From Hemerocallis citrina (Eukaryota; Streptophyta; Magnoliopsida; Asparagales; Asphodelaceae), in contig CM030363.1 in NCBI GenBank assembly GCA_017893485.1, forward strand, positions 85,074,730 to 85,138,729: DNA of 64,000 bases, given 5' to 3'. The notes below the pieces were generated by a model. It had not been told where the DNA came from. It searched no databases and was given only the letters and a program-made list of their open reading frames with translations. Positions 48,161-58,130 of this stretch are shown here, piece by piece (the stretch's first letter is position 1; each line of letters starts with the position of its first letter). The position numbers were made by a program, and so were the translations under genes.

Positions 48161-48639
48161 TTATGCAATGCTTCCCAATGCAATCTATGTGAGGCTACTC
48201 ATTAAGACTTATCCTTTTTTTTAAATGGTTTTAATCTATAGGATTTCACCATATTGATGATTGGTGATGGTCAATTCATGTTAGTTAAATTATGTTTTAC
48301 TTCTTCACCAAATTTTTAAAACTTTCTGTTTTGATTTTGTTTTCTATATTTAAGTATGCTTTCCAAAACTGAGAACAAAAGGTTCGAATTAAAACCTTGA
48401 CCAAGAAATTATTTTCTCCTAAATCCTTTTAGTCTTAAAATACATGGTATTCCATAAAAAGTAATCTTAAATAGCATATTTCTATTGGGTTGCTTCTAAA
48501 TCCATTTGCTCAAGTATATGCGCCAAACTTTTTATATAATATAGTAACTAGTATGCCCCTGTGCAATTTGTATAGATTTTACCAAAAGATATATTAAAAC
48601 GTCAATAACATTAAATAAAAAAATTGGCAGAACCTCCCT
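48161..48639. other. Unassigned AT-rich DNA between B and the MITE
   Basis: Begins with the TTATG target duplication of B. AT-rich, with no reading frame or repeat that I can support. Confidence 0.5.
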
Positions 48640-48647
48640 ATATGTAG

Positions 48648-48865
48648 CAGGGGCGGAGCTATGTTGGGGCCCGGTGTGGCCCGGGCCCCCCCCAAAATTT
48701 TAAAAAACCCCTTAAAAATTTTGAATTTAAAAAAAAACCACCGTTAAATCTATTAAATTTTATTGTTTGGCCCCCCTAAAAATTATGAAAAAATACCAAT
48801 ATATTTATATAGTTATAGAATTTTTTTTTGGCCCCCCTGAAAAAACTGTTCTGGCTTCGCCCCTG
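48648..48865. mobile_element. hAT-like MITE, 218 bp
   Basis: Terminal inverted repeats CAGGGGCGGAGCTA and TGGCTTCGCCCCTG (12 of 14 pairs match when folded) and an exact 8-bp duplication ATATGTAG at 48640-48647 and 48866-48873. The CAGGG terminus and 8-bp TSD are hAT hallmarks. It has no coding capacity; the interior holds G-rich and C-rich tracts (GGCCCGGGCCCCCCCC) and poly-A/T. It must have been mobilised by an hAT transposase encoded elsewhere. Confidence 0.9.
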
Positions 48866-48873
48866 ATATGTAG

Positions 48874-49390
48874 TAATTTTTCCCTGTATAATTATAATCC
48901 AGCATATCAAACATTTAACAAAGATGTAGTAAAGATGTTACAGAAAACACAATCTTCAGACGCAAGTATTTGATAGCAATAAGGTCTACCTCATTACTAC
49001 ATATTTTAATATAAAGTTCACAATTGAATTGAAAGTAATATGTAGAAGGCAAATGATTAAAACTAATATATTAGACATTCTATTAAATTATGTGATCAAT
49101 TGCCTTTTTTTTTTAAATTTAAAAATAGTTTAAGCTCCCATTTTGGATTGCATTGTATTTTTTTTAATTTCTCATCATCATAACCATTTTAAAAAAATAT
49201 TTTTGTAATTAAACCCATCTTTCTGAATGTTTTTGTAATTAAAGAATAGAACATAAGAGAAGTGTATCTTAACAAAATAATTTGCAGATAGTTCAGTAGC
49301 GCAGTGGCTAATTTATCATAAGATTTCATAAATTGTACTACGTTTTATTGTGAAATACCTAGATTTGCAATTATTTATCTGTATACTTCC
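48874..49390. other. Unassigned AT-rich DNA left of element A
   Basis: Poly-T rich sequence without supported genes. It ends in the CTTCC target duplication of A (49386-49390). Confidence 0.5.
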
Positions 49391-49980
49391 TGTTGCCGCT
49401 AAATTTGGTGTGGGGGCAAACAGATAGTATTTGTGGATTCTTAGGAAAACTGAATAGTAAACCTGTATACCTGTTCCGTCGGAGTATGATCGTCGCTCCC
49501 GCCGCACACCTGCAAAAAGTGCGAGACACCGGGGTTGTTCCCGGCGACGCACCCTCCGACGCTCAAGTCAGTAATCTAGGAAGACTATGAAAGAGCACAA
49601 AAACTGGAGAAAGATTGATTACCTCTTAATGGAGATGGATGGGGGGTATTTATAGGCGTCTAAAGGGATCAAATTAGGCATGTAATTCCTGTGTATAGAT
49701 AAGGAATGTAATCCCTAATTCCCAGTGAAAGGATAGATATGAATCAGGGTCGTTGATTAATATTAATCAGAAACCCTAATTCTATCCTGCTGGACCGGGT
49801 TTGTTGCGGGTTGAAACCCGCACCCTGTTGAGGTGGATCTGTTCGCGGGTTAATGTGGGGAGGAGAACCCGTACCCGCTTCAGACCCGTTAGTAGGTGAA
49901 ATTACCGTTTTCCCCCTGGGCTTCAGGATTCGTGCCCAATTTGGACGGTCTCGATTAAACCCCCATTTTTAGCCATATTA
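49391..49980 (-). repeat. A 3' LTR (590 bp)
   Basis: Plus-strand start TGTTGCCGCTAAATTTGG, end AGCCATATTA. The element-side terminus, read on the coding strand, is TA instead of the TG seen in the 5' LTR, a one-base decay. TATA box on the minus strand at 49647-49654 (TATAAATA). It pairs with 62842-63437. Confidence 0.95.
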
Positions 49981-49998
49981 CGAGCCCCCCACTCCTAA
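49981..49998 (-). promoter_or_regulatory. A polypurine tract
   Basis: TTTAGGAGTGGGGGGCTC on the minus strand, directly before the 3' LTR. Confidence 0.88.
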
Positions 49999-50420
49999 AG
50001 GTTGGGGGTGATCAGTCTTTGAGGAGTAGTTTGACTGTTTTCAGTTTCAGTGGCTAGTGGAGTTGTATCGGAGTCCGAATGGGGGATTTTGAATCTTGAA
50101 GTGGGTAGTAGGGTAACTTCTACTTTTTTGTAGCCATATGATGTTCTGAAGCCGTATCGAGTATTTGACAGCTTTTATCTATTTTTTTGGGCTATTTATT
50201 TAATATTGCGATGTGTCAACTAGTCGTTCGGGGGCCTCAATGATACATTCTAGACAATAATTGCTCGTCCAGTGGTTCCAAAAAAAAACCCCTGAATTTT
50301 TAATTATTTTCTAGAATTTTTAGCTAATTTTCCCGAATTTTTAGCAATTTTTTGCAATTTTTAAATAAATAAAACGATTTAAATAAATAAAAATCGATTT
50401 TTAAATACCGATTTATGACG
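49999..50420. repeat. A/T-rich block and flank next to the A polypurine tract
   Basis: Mixed sequence, then A/T-rich runs with TTTTCTAGAATTTTTAGC and ATAAAACGATTT (50280-50410). No gene seen. Same position and composition as in B and C. Confidence 0.55.
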
Positions 50421-50429
50421 TGGCGTAAT

Positions 50430-52235
50430 CTGGGCCTTTGATCAGTACGGAGCGAGAATTTCTGAGTGATCAGACGATCCCTGTTCCTAGGCAGACTTTT
50501 TCGCCATATACGAGGGTCGGCTCCTCGGCTCGGAGGATTGGCTCTTCGGTTCGGAAGGTTGGCTCCTCGGCTCGGAACCCTCCAAGGTACGTGGCATCAT
50601 CTGGGCTGCTCATCTCAGTGCAGATCTCCAAAAAATGCTATCTTGTCATTTAGTGGACGTGGCAAGATCTGGGCCGTTCATCATGACGAGCGCGCTTTTT
50701 TACAAGATCCAACGGCTGATATGGGTCGGCGTATTTTTTTCTCATCCCCTCGGCTCGGCCTTGTATCTTGTAAGATACGAGGGTCGGTTCTTCGGCTCCT
50801 CGGCTCGGAGGATTGGCTCCTCGGCTCGGAAGGTTGGCTCCTCGGCTCAGAACCCTCCGAGGTACGTGGCATCATCTGGGCCGCTCATCTTAGAGCGGAT
50901 CCCCAAAAAACGCTATCTTGTCGTTTAGTGGACGTGGCAAGATCTGGGCCGTCCATCATGATGAGCGCACTTTTTTACAAGATCTAATGGTTGAGGTAGG
51001 TCGGCGAGTTTTTTCGTCATATACGAGGGTCGGTTCCTCGTCCCCTCGGCTCGGAGTTGGCCGAGGCGCTGAGTTGGATATTTTGAAGGATGCGTCTCTT
51101 ATTGGTTCCACCTTTCCGAGCCCAGTAGCTCGGCTGCTCGGCCAAGCTGTTCGGTAGCTCAGTCAAGCAGGCCGATGGCAGGCAGTTTGGAAGGTGCACG
51201 TGGGCGGACCTGGTCCGTCCATCATGGTGCGAATCACGAGGATGGGGTTCACATCACGAGAAAACGTTATCTTGTCGTTTTGTGGGCGTGGCGCAATCTG
51301 AACCGTCCATCGAATTCTGATGCAAATTTTGGAGAGATCCGACGGCAAATTCGCCTCGGAAGGATTTTTCTCCATATACGAGGGTCGGTTCCTCGTCATC
51401 TCGGCTCGGGGGCTCAGTGACGTCGGCCGAGGTGTGGAGTCTTTAAAGAATGTCTTCTACTGATTCCACTCTTCCGAACCCAGTAGCTCGGCTGCTTGGC
51501 CAAGCTGTTCGGTAGCTCGGTTAAGCAGGCCGATGGCAGGCAGTTCGGAAGGTGCACGTGACCGAATCTGGTCCGTCCACCATGGTGCAAATCACGAGGA
51601 TGGGGTTCAGATCACGAGAAAATGCTATCTTGTCGTTTTGTGGGCGTGGCGCAATCTGAACCGTCCATCGAATTCTGACGCGAATTTTGGAGAGATCCGA
51701 CGGCAAATTCGCCTCGGAAGGATTTTTCTCCATATACGAGGGTCGGTTCCTTGTCATCTCGGCTCGGGGGCTCAGTGACGTCGGCCGAGGTGTGGAGTCT
51801 TTAAAGAATGTCTTCTACTGATTCCACTCTTCCGAACCCAGTAGCTCGGCTGCTCGGCCAAGCTGTTCGGTAGCTCGGTTAAGCAGGCCGATGGCAGGCA
51901 GTTCGGAAGGTGCACGTGGCCGGATCTGGTCCGTCCACCATGGTGCAAATCACGAGGATAGGGTTCAGATCACGAGAAAACGCTAACTTGTCGTTTTGTG
52001 GGCATGGCGCAATCTGAACCGTCCAACGAATTCTGACGCGAATTTTGGAGAGATCCGACAGCAAATTCGCCTCGGAAGGATTTTTCTCCATATACGAGGG
52101 TCGGTTCCTCATCATCTCGGCTCGGAAGCTCGGTGTCGTCAGCCGAGGTGTGGGGTTAGACGTTTCGAAGGGACTCAGTAGCTCGGTTGCTTAGCCAGGC
52201 TGTTCAATAGCTCGGCTTGGCAGACCGGTGGCCTG
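50430..52235 (+). repeat. Tandem array upstream of the antisense gene, 358-bp units
   Basis: Three near-identical units of exactly 358 bp start at about 51160, 51518 and 51876. Each contains GAAGGTGCACGTGG, AATCACGAGGAT, CTATCTTGTCGTTTTGTGGG and ends near CATATACGAGGGTCGG plus GCTCGG-rich text. Shorter degenerate versions of about 310 bp fill 50500-51080, with GGCTCCTCGGCTCGGA repeats. The repeated frames at spacing 358 are shadows. One more copy stands at 55930-56200 on the other side of the gene. Confidence 0.88.
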
Positions 52236-52355
52236 AGTCGCGGACTTAAGTGATTTGAGGAGTTTTTTGCTTTTCGAAACGTCGCAACTCTCCGCTTGAC
52301 GCTTTGGCTTCTTAGTGGGCTTTTTATGTTCCCAAAGAGGCTCAACACTTTTGGG

Positions 52356-52363
52356 GTTATAAG
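52356..52363 (+). promoter_or_regulatory. TATA box of the antisense accessory gene in A
   Basis: GTTATAAG followed by a C/T-rich leader (TTTTCACTCTCCCACCC), 206 bp before the ATG. The leader blocks TTTCCGGCGAG and AATTCCGACCGTGA near 52495-52520 recur before the start codon in element C. Confidence 0.6.
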
Positions 52364-52568
52364 TTTTCACTCTCCCACCCCCAAGCTCATTTCTCACTTT
52401 TCACTCCAAAATTTCACTTTTACTCTGCGCTCTCTGCTAGCGGCGACTTTTGCTCCAAGGTGGTGACGCTAGCTGTCGCGTGGGCCAGGCAATTTCCGGC
52501 GAGCAAATTCCGACCGTGAACGTCACTTCAAAGGTCAGTCTACTAGCCTTAGCTTTTTTTCCCTTGAG

Positions 52569-55500
52569 ATGTCAAGAGTGAACTCGGGGAGTGGGGCCTC
52601 ATCTTCGGGCGATGATGGCGCCGAGGAGAGGAGAAGGGCAGAGATTCGAAGGAAGGGAAAACAAGTCGCCGAGCCGTCTGTGACCGAGGTGAGGAAGGAG
52701 AAGAAGAAGAGGAGGAGGGTAGCGGCCCAATCTGTCGTGGTCGAGGAGATCGTGGAAAACCTGAAGCAAGCACCCGAGATGGGACGGTATCCTTCTGTGT
52801 TGTCCGGGCATTCGGGGGTCAGGCAGTACGAAGGCGACCTCTTGGAGAAAGCAATCTTCGGAAAGTCGAAAGTCCTCGAAGAACCCAACCCGGCTCTTCC
52901 TACCGAAGCCGACGAGATTGCTTTGGTGCTATCCGAGAGGGATCTCCTTCAGATCAGAAAGGGATTTGCCATCCCTCCGGAGTACAAGCTGATGATCCCC
53001 GGCGCCGGGATGCGAGCGAATTCCAAGCTGTCATCGTCGGACATGTGCATGTTCGACTTCGACTCCTTGAATGCCGGACTGCATTTTCCGTTGCATCCTT
53101 TCGTTCTCCAGATCCTCGGGTGGTTCTGCCTCGCGCCGACCCAATTTATGCCGAACACGTGGCGTCATGTGAATGCTTTCCTGCTTCAAGTGCCGAAAAG
53201 CTGAAGTCGAGCCGGACCTAACGGTCTTCCGAGGCATGTATCGAATAAACCGGATGCACAAGACAGAGCATCGGTACTACTTGGGGCCGAGGAAGGGAGT
53301 TAGGATCATAGAAAACCCGGACTCAATTAAGGGTTGGAAAGAGAAGTTTTTTATATTAAGGGGGGAACCAATACTGCAAATTTCGACCCGGTGGAAACCG
53401 GAGGTGCCCAAGTTTGCGAGAGCTGACCCCGTACTGTCTGCGGCCGAGGAGGAGGTGGTGAGGAAGATCATGGCCTTCCCCTTGTTGAGTTGGAGGGAGT
53501 TGACGGAGGAGGTGCTGTTCGGCTCCGGCCTTAGCCCCATCGACCCGAGTATGCTCCTGACATCTCATTTATTTTCGTTTTTCTTTCAAGTCTTTAGCTC
53601 GTCTTGCTGACTCAGTTTTTGTCGTCTGATGCAGAAGCGATGAAGATCGATTTCAACGCCATGATGGCCGATAGGTCCAAATTGGCCAGGGGCAGGAAGA
53701 GGAAGAGGGCGAGCGTGGCTGCCTCGTCGGCTTCGCAGCCTAAGGCCGCTTCGGCTTCCTCTCCGCCTCCTCCGTCTACCGAGGCGCCTTTGGAGGTGGT
53801 TGTTGCCGAGGAGCCCTCGGTGCCTGAGGCCTCGGCCCCTGTTGACGGGACCTTTGATGTTAACGCGGCGCTGTCGCTCGAGGCTCCGAGGTTGACTGAG
53901 GCGGTCGAGGAATTCCTGACCGAGCAGCACAAGCAGCTGTACGTGCCGAACTGGCGGGTGAAGAATCACGACGGATTCCTCGGAAACTCGCAGATGTCGG
54001 TGCAGGTCGTCAAGCACCTGGCGACCCCGAAGGACAGAGCCGCACTGAAGGCGGGGACGGTCGGCGATGACACTTACGATGTGGCTCGGTCGCTCGTATC
54101 GGTAAGTTTCTCATTGCGAATTTCTTCAAGTTTACTGCTCGGCTTGTATATTGCGCTTACCGTTGTCTTCACAGGCTACTTGCCACTTCGGCCATCTTCT
54201 CGAGACGTTCGCCGAGCAGGAGAAGGAGCTGAAGGCCGCCAGCGACAAAGACAGGGCGGAGAAGGTCAAGGCGGTTTGGCAACTCGAGGCCGAGCAGAGG
54301 CGAGTCGAGGCCTTGGAGGTCCGGGTCACTGATCTTGAGGCCGACCTGGAAAGGACCAAGGGGCGACTTGATGCAGAGTCTGCCAAGGCTACGAAGGCCG
54401 CCGAGGAACTGGCCGCGTCGGCGAAGTCCCTGGCCGACCTGAAGGTGGAGAAGGAGGCGCTGGCCATGAAGATCAGGGCCGAAGTCGAGGTCGAGGCCGA
54501 GGCTGAGGCGAAGAAACACATGGCCAAGAACATGGAGATGTCCTATCAGAGGGCACTCGACCATGTTCAGGAACGTGTCCCCGGCTTCGAGCGGGTCGGC
54601 TACAGACTGTGGCCAGGGCCGCCTTCAGGTGGTGAGGAGGAGGGAGCCGAAGGCGACGAGGGGGAAGGCGATGACGAGGAGGAGGAGGCCGATCCTCCTG
54701 TGGCAGATCCCCAGGTCGAGGGGAGGAACGAGGGGCCACCTGGCGACGCGCCCGTGGTCGAAGTGGCGACGCAGGTGGACCCCTGATCCCCTCGTAAATT
54801 TTTGTAGTTTTTTGTTTTGTTTTTTTTAAAACAGTGTAATGCCTTTTGTGGACTGGCCACCGCTTTGATGAATGAAAAAAGTGTTTTGATTTCGGACTCG
54901 TCTGTCTAAGTGTTTGGTTCGGTCATGTAGTTCTTCAATGTTGTCTCTCTTTCATTTCAGATCGCCGAGCAGACTCGTATCACCGCGGCAGCTCGGCGCC
55001 GCGCGGAGTTATTTCAGCAGTCCTGGGAGGATCGTCTCGAGGGCGAGGTCCATCTGACGAGGAGAATACTTCATAATGTAGAGAGGAGGTACAGTAAGCT
55101 GTTGGTCGAGCTGCACCATCTGCGGATAGTCGAGGCCGAACTATCTGCGAAGGAGGAAGAGTTGGTCCGGGTTTCGGCCGAACGAGATGACTTCGCAAGG
55201 AGGGTAGAACAGTTGCAAAGGGTGACGGTCGACAAGAGCATCGAGGTGACCCACTTGTGCCGCGTTATATCTGGCAGTGCCGAGTATCCCGGTTCGGCGA
55301 AACTTCCTCGATTCAAAGTAATTGTGAAGGATGACACATTGAAGGACAGGATCGTCGAACTGGAGGAAGAGGTTGCTCGGCTCAAACCTCAGCCGGTGAG
55401 GGCCAATGTCCGGAGTACTTCGTGCACTCGCGAAGAGATTGAGCGAGGGATCACGTTCTATCAACTCGCGAGCCGAACCTCCACCGTCGGTCGGACAGCA

Positions 55501-55575
55501 GCCGACGCCCAAAGTGGAGTAGCGGTGTCCTCGAGTGGTGCTTCAGGTTGGAGCGACCGTCAGGGCCAGCGGTGA
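52569..55575 (+). CDS. Antisense accessory gene of A, four-exon model, plant gypsy-type transposon protein family
   Basis: Model: 52569-53548, 53635-54101, 54175-54774, 54961-55575. The introns have GT/AG ends, and the phases fit. Exon 1 has a basic KEKKKRRRV cluster and GLHFPLHPFVLQILGWFCLAP with PNTWRHV, the signature I associate with the putative plant gypsy-type transposon family (Pfam Transposase_28, from memory). A one-base shift near 53190 breaks exon 1. Exon 2 starts AMKIDFNAMMADRSK, has GRKRKRASV, and ends YVPNWRVKNHDGFLG and VARSLVS. Exon 3 is a long Glu/Ala/Lys coiled coil with an acidic tail; without the last splice it ends at 54786. Exon 4 has no Met and reads QSWEDRLEGEV to NVRSTSCTREE. 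A nuclear, self-associating protein is my inference; function is unknown. About 685 or 886 residues apart from the shift. Confidence 0.75.
53549..53634 (+). other. Intron 1 of the A accessory gene (86 bp)
   Basis: Donor GA/GTATGC, acceptor TGATGCAG/AAG, T-rich tract before the acceptor. Phase 1. Element C has an acceptor TTTACAG at the exactly corresponding codon, seven codons before the aligned Phe of K-I-D-F and G-M-D-F. Confidence 0.8.
54102..54174 (+). other. Intron 2 of the A accessory gene (73 bp)
   Basis: Consensus donor TCG/GTAAGT, acceptor TCTTCACAG/GCT, phase 0, frame kept across the junction. In C this intron and the coiled-coil exon lie in a deleted stretch. Confidence 0.85.
54775..54960 (+). 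other. Candidate intron 3 of the A accessory gene (186 bp)
   Basis: Donor GCAG/GTGGAC, acceptor TTTCATTTCAG/ATC, phase 0. If retained, translation stops 12 bp into it (54784-54786). In C the pair GAG/GTGGAC (12309/12308) and GTTTCTCAG/GAC (12028/12027) is at the same codons: 19 residues separate the junction from QSWE in both. The donor is weak, so retention may be frequent. Confidence 0.6.
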
Positions 55576-55766
55576 GGGGGCGTCTCGATTCGTTGGCCTA
55601 GAGACGAGCTCGGAGGTCAAGAAGCGCCGACCCAAGGTATCGCTGAACCGGAGCGTCCCCCTTCCGTGGAGGCAGTAAACGAGTCATGTTGTGTCTTTGG
55701 GCTTCCGAACTGTCTTCCGAACTGTCTTTTGTTGTAATCTTTTTGTAAATTTATCCATGTTGTATT

Positions 55767-55772
55767 AATAAA
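55767..55772 (+). terminator. Antisense poly(A) signal in A
   Basis: AATAAA about 190 bp after the stop, preceded by TTTTTGTAAATTTATCC. The 3' stretch shares a GGAGCGTCCC block with element C. Confidence 0.55.
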
Positions 55773-55924
55773 ATTGGAGTTGTCTGGCTTCTTGTTGTGC
55801 TGTAATCGCTTTAGCTAGTTTGTTTGAGATGAACCGCAAGAAGTGTGCTCCGCCGAGCGCCTTGGCCACGCCATTTTCGCCTAGGCCGTGGTCCCGACTC
55901 TTGCTCGGTCTATACCGGTCCTCT

Positions 55925-56205
55925 TGGTTCCTCGGCAGGGGTGTAAATGTCTCGAGGCTGGGGACACGTGGCTTGATCTGGATGGTGGATCGTGATCAGG
56001 GCGCGGATCACGAGAAGGGAGGCGCAAGTCCCAAGAAAACGTTATCTTGTCATTTTGTGGACACGTGGCGTGGTTAGGTCCGTTCATCATACCCTAGCAC
56101 ACATTTTGAGACGATTTGACGGTGGTTTTGTCTCGGAAGGTTTTTTCGCCATATACGAGGGTCGGTCCCTCGTCCGCTCGGCTCGATGGTCGTGGGGGCA
56201 GTTCG
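55925..56205 (+). repeat. Downstream copy of the 358-bp repeat family
   Basis: GACACGTGGC, GGATCACGAGAAGG, AAAACGTTATCTTGTCATTTTG, GTCTCGGAAGG and CCATATACGAGGGTCGG occur in the same order and orientation as in the array at 50430-52235. The gene is therefore bracketed by direct copies of one repeat. Confidence 0.8.
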
Positions 56206-56880
56206 GAACGGCCATCCACTTCCGGCTCGCCCTTAGGCGAGCCGGGGAACTAAAGTCGAGCCAGAGGACTCCGATCCATCGTTAGGTTAGTTCAACGGTT
56301 GTGGGAGCAATTCCGAATGGCGAACTACTTCTAGCTCGCTTAGAAGCGAACTTGCGAAGTAGAATCGAGCCAAGTGTTGGACTCCGAACCATCGTTACTC
56401 CGAACCATCGTTAGATTAGTTCAACGGCTGTGGGAGCAATTCCGAATGGCGAACTACTTCTAGCTCGCTTAGAAGCGAACTTGAGAAGTAGAATCGAGCC
56501 AAGTGTTGGACTCCGAACCATCGTTAGATTAGTTCAACGGCTGTGGGAGCAAATTCGAATGGCGAACTACTTCTAGCTCGCTTAGAAGCAAACTTGCGAA
56601 GTAGAATCGAGCCAAGTGTTGGACTCCGAACCATCGTTAGATTAGTTCAACGGCTGTGGGAGCAATTTCGAATGGCGAGCTACTTCTAGCTCGCTTAGAA
56701 GCGAACTTGCGAAGTAGAATCGAGCCAAGTGTTGGACTCCAAACCATCGTTAGATTAGTTCAACGGCTGCGGTAGCAATTTCGAATGGCGAGCAACTTCT
56801 AGCTCGCTTAGAAGCGAACTTGCAAAGAAGAATCGAGCCAAGTATTGGACTCCGAACCATCGTTAGGTTGAAGAGTTAAG
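56206..56880. repeat. 113-bp tandem repeat x 5 after A pol
   Basis: Units start at GTTAG(A/G)TTAGTTCAACGG (56282, 56410, 56523, 56636 and 56749) and run through GGGAGCAATTCCGAATGGCGAA, CTTCTAGCTCGCTTAGAAGC and TTGGACTCCGAACCATC. Spacing is 113 bp except the first, which has an extra 15-bp duplication. Similar to the 115-bp unit of B and the 109-bp unit of C. Confidence 0.9.
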
Positions 56881-56917
56881 AGCAGAGAGATGTAAACAGT
56901 AGCAAAAATATAAAAAC

Positions 56918-56923
56918 TTTATT
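56918..56923 (-). terminator. Sense poly(A) signal of element A
   Basis: AATAAA on the minus strand about 115 bp after the integrase stop, before the tandem array. Confidence 0.5.
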
Positions 56924-57036
56924 CATTAATAACCAATGATCAGCTGCTTCTAAAGTTGCTAGCCGTTATTATAAGGAAAAATGAAAGAAAATCACTACAA
57001 GTAACAGGAAAGGAACAGTTCGTCATCTCGAATTAC

Positions 57037-58130
57037 TTAGAGAGGCGTTGTTGTTCTCTCTTGGTATTTTAGGAGATGGTCGGCATTCCAAGTCCTGAGA
57101 ATCTCCCTACCTTCGAGATCTTCTAGTCTGTATGTGCCGGGACGGATTTCTTTAGAAATCTTGTAAGGTCCCTCCCAGTTCGGGGCCAATTTGCTTTTCT
57201 GACTTGGGAACGAGATGGCCAATTTTCGGAGGAGCAGGTCCCCTTCTTTGGGTCCGTTGGGCGGACTCTTTTGTTGTATGCTAGCTCGATCCTTCTTCGG
57301 TAAGTTTGCTGACGTATGGCAGCTCTCTCTCGGATTTCGTCTATCAAATCTAGACTTGCTCTGAGCTCTCTAGCGTTTTGCTCTTCTTCATAAGCTATCA
57401 AACGAGGAGAGGGTAACCCGACTTCTAGGGGGATGATGGCCTCGGACTCATAGGTGAGATTGAATGGGCTCTCACCCGTTGGGGTCCGCTTTGTAGTGCG
57501 GTAGTTCCACAACACGTTAGGAAGCTGATCGACCCACAAGCCTTTGGAACACTTGTCTAATCTCTTCTTAATACCAGAGAGGATCTGTCGGTTGGCATTT
57601 TCGGCATGGCCATTCGACTGAGGATGAGAGACGGAGGAGAACCGGTGTTGTATGGCGAGGTCTTCACATAAAGCTCGGAAGGTAGCGCCAGTGAATTGCG
57701 TTCCGTTGTCCGTAATTAAGGCCCTGGGGATGCCAAATCGGCAGATCACGCTCTTCCAGAAGAATTGAACGACCTTGTTTTCGGTGATCGTGGCCAGGGG
57801 CTCGGCCTCTATCCATTTCGAGAAATAGTCGATTGCCACGACTAGAAACTTAAGCTGTCCGGGGGCTGGCGGAAACGGCCCTAGTAAATCCATCCCCCAC
57901 ATTGTGAAGGGGATCGGACTTGATAGGGAAGTGAGTGGTGCTTATGGAAGGCGTCGGATGTCGGAGTACTTCTGACAGGAGCTGCATTGCCAAACGTGTC
58001 ATTCAGCGTCCCGTAGGAGAGTGGGCCAGAAATACCCGTAGTTCAACACTTTGCACGCTAGGGCTCTGGAACCGGAATGTGCCCCGCCGATGCCCTCATG
58101 AAGTTCTTGCAGGGCATAGTCGGCTTGCCC
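57037..58130 (-). pseudogene. A integrase
   Basis: Integrase in three frames. The zinc-finger part (58130-57910) follows a one-base shift in a C-run at about 58131-58135 and has two stops, TGA at 57999-58001 and TAA at 57942-57944; CSSCQK marks the Cys pair. The core from 57902 is open: WGMDLLGPF (Asp), VVAIDYFSKWIEAEPL, ITDNGTQFTG (Asp) and SHPQSNGHAENANRQIL (Glu), so all catalytic residues are present. A further one-base loss near 57250 shifts the C-terminus, which reads KLAPNWEGPYKI and RTWNADHLLKYQE, stop at 57037. The copy is inactive although the core is nearly perfect. Confidence 0.93.

Noticed and set aside
51163..52115. Three nearly identical 78-81 aa frames on each strand, 358 bp apart
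   Set aside because: Shadows of the 358-bp tandem repeat.
53586..54860. Minus-strand frames opposite the accessory gene rich in Ser, Arg and Pro
   Set aside because: Mirror frames of the GC-rich coiled-coil exons; no splice logic or motifs.
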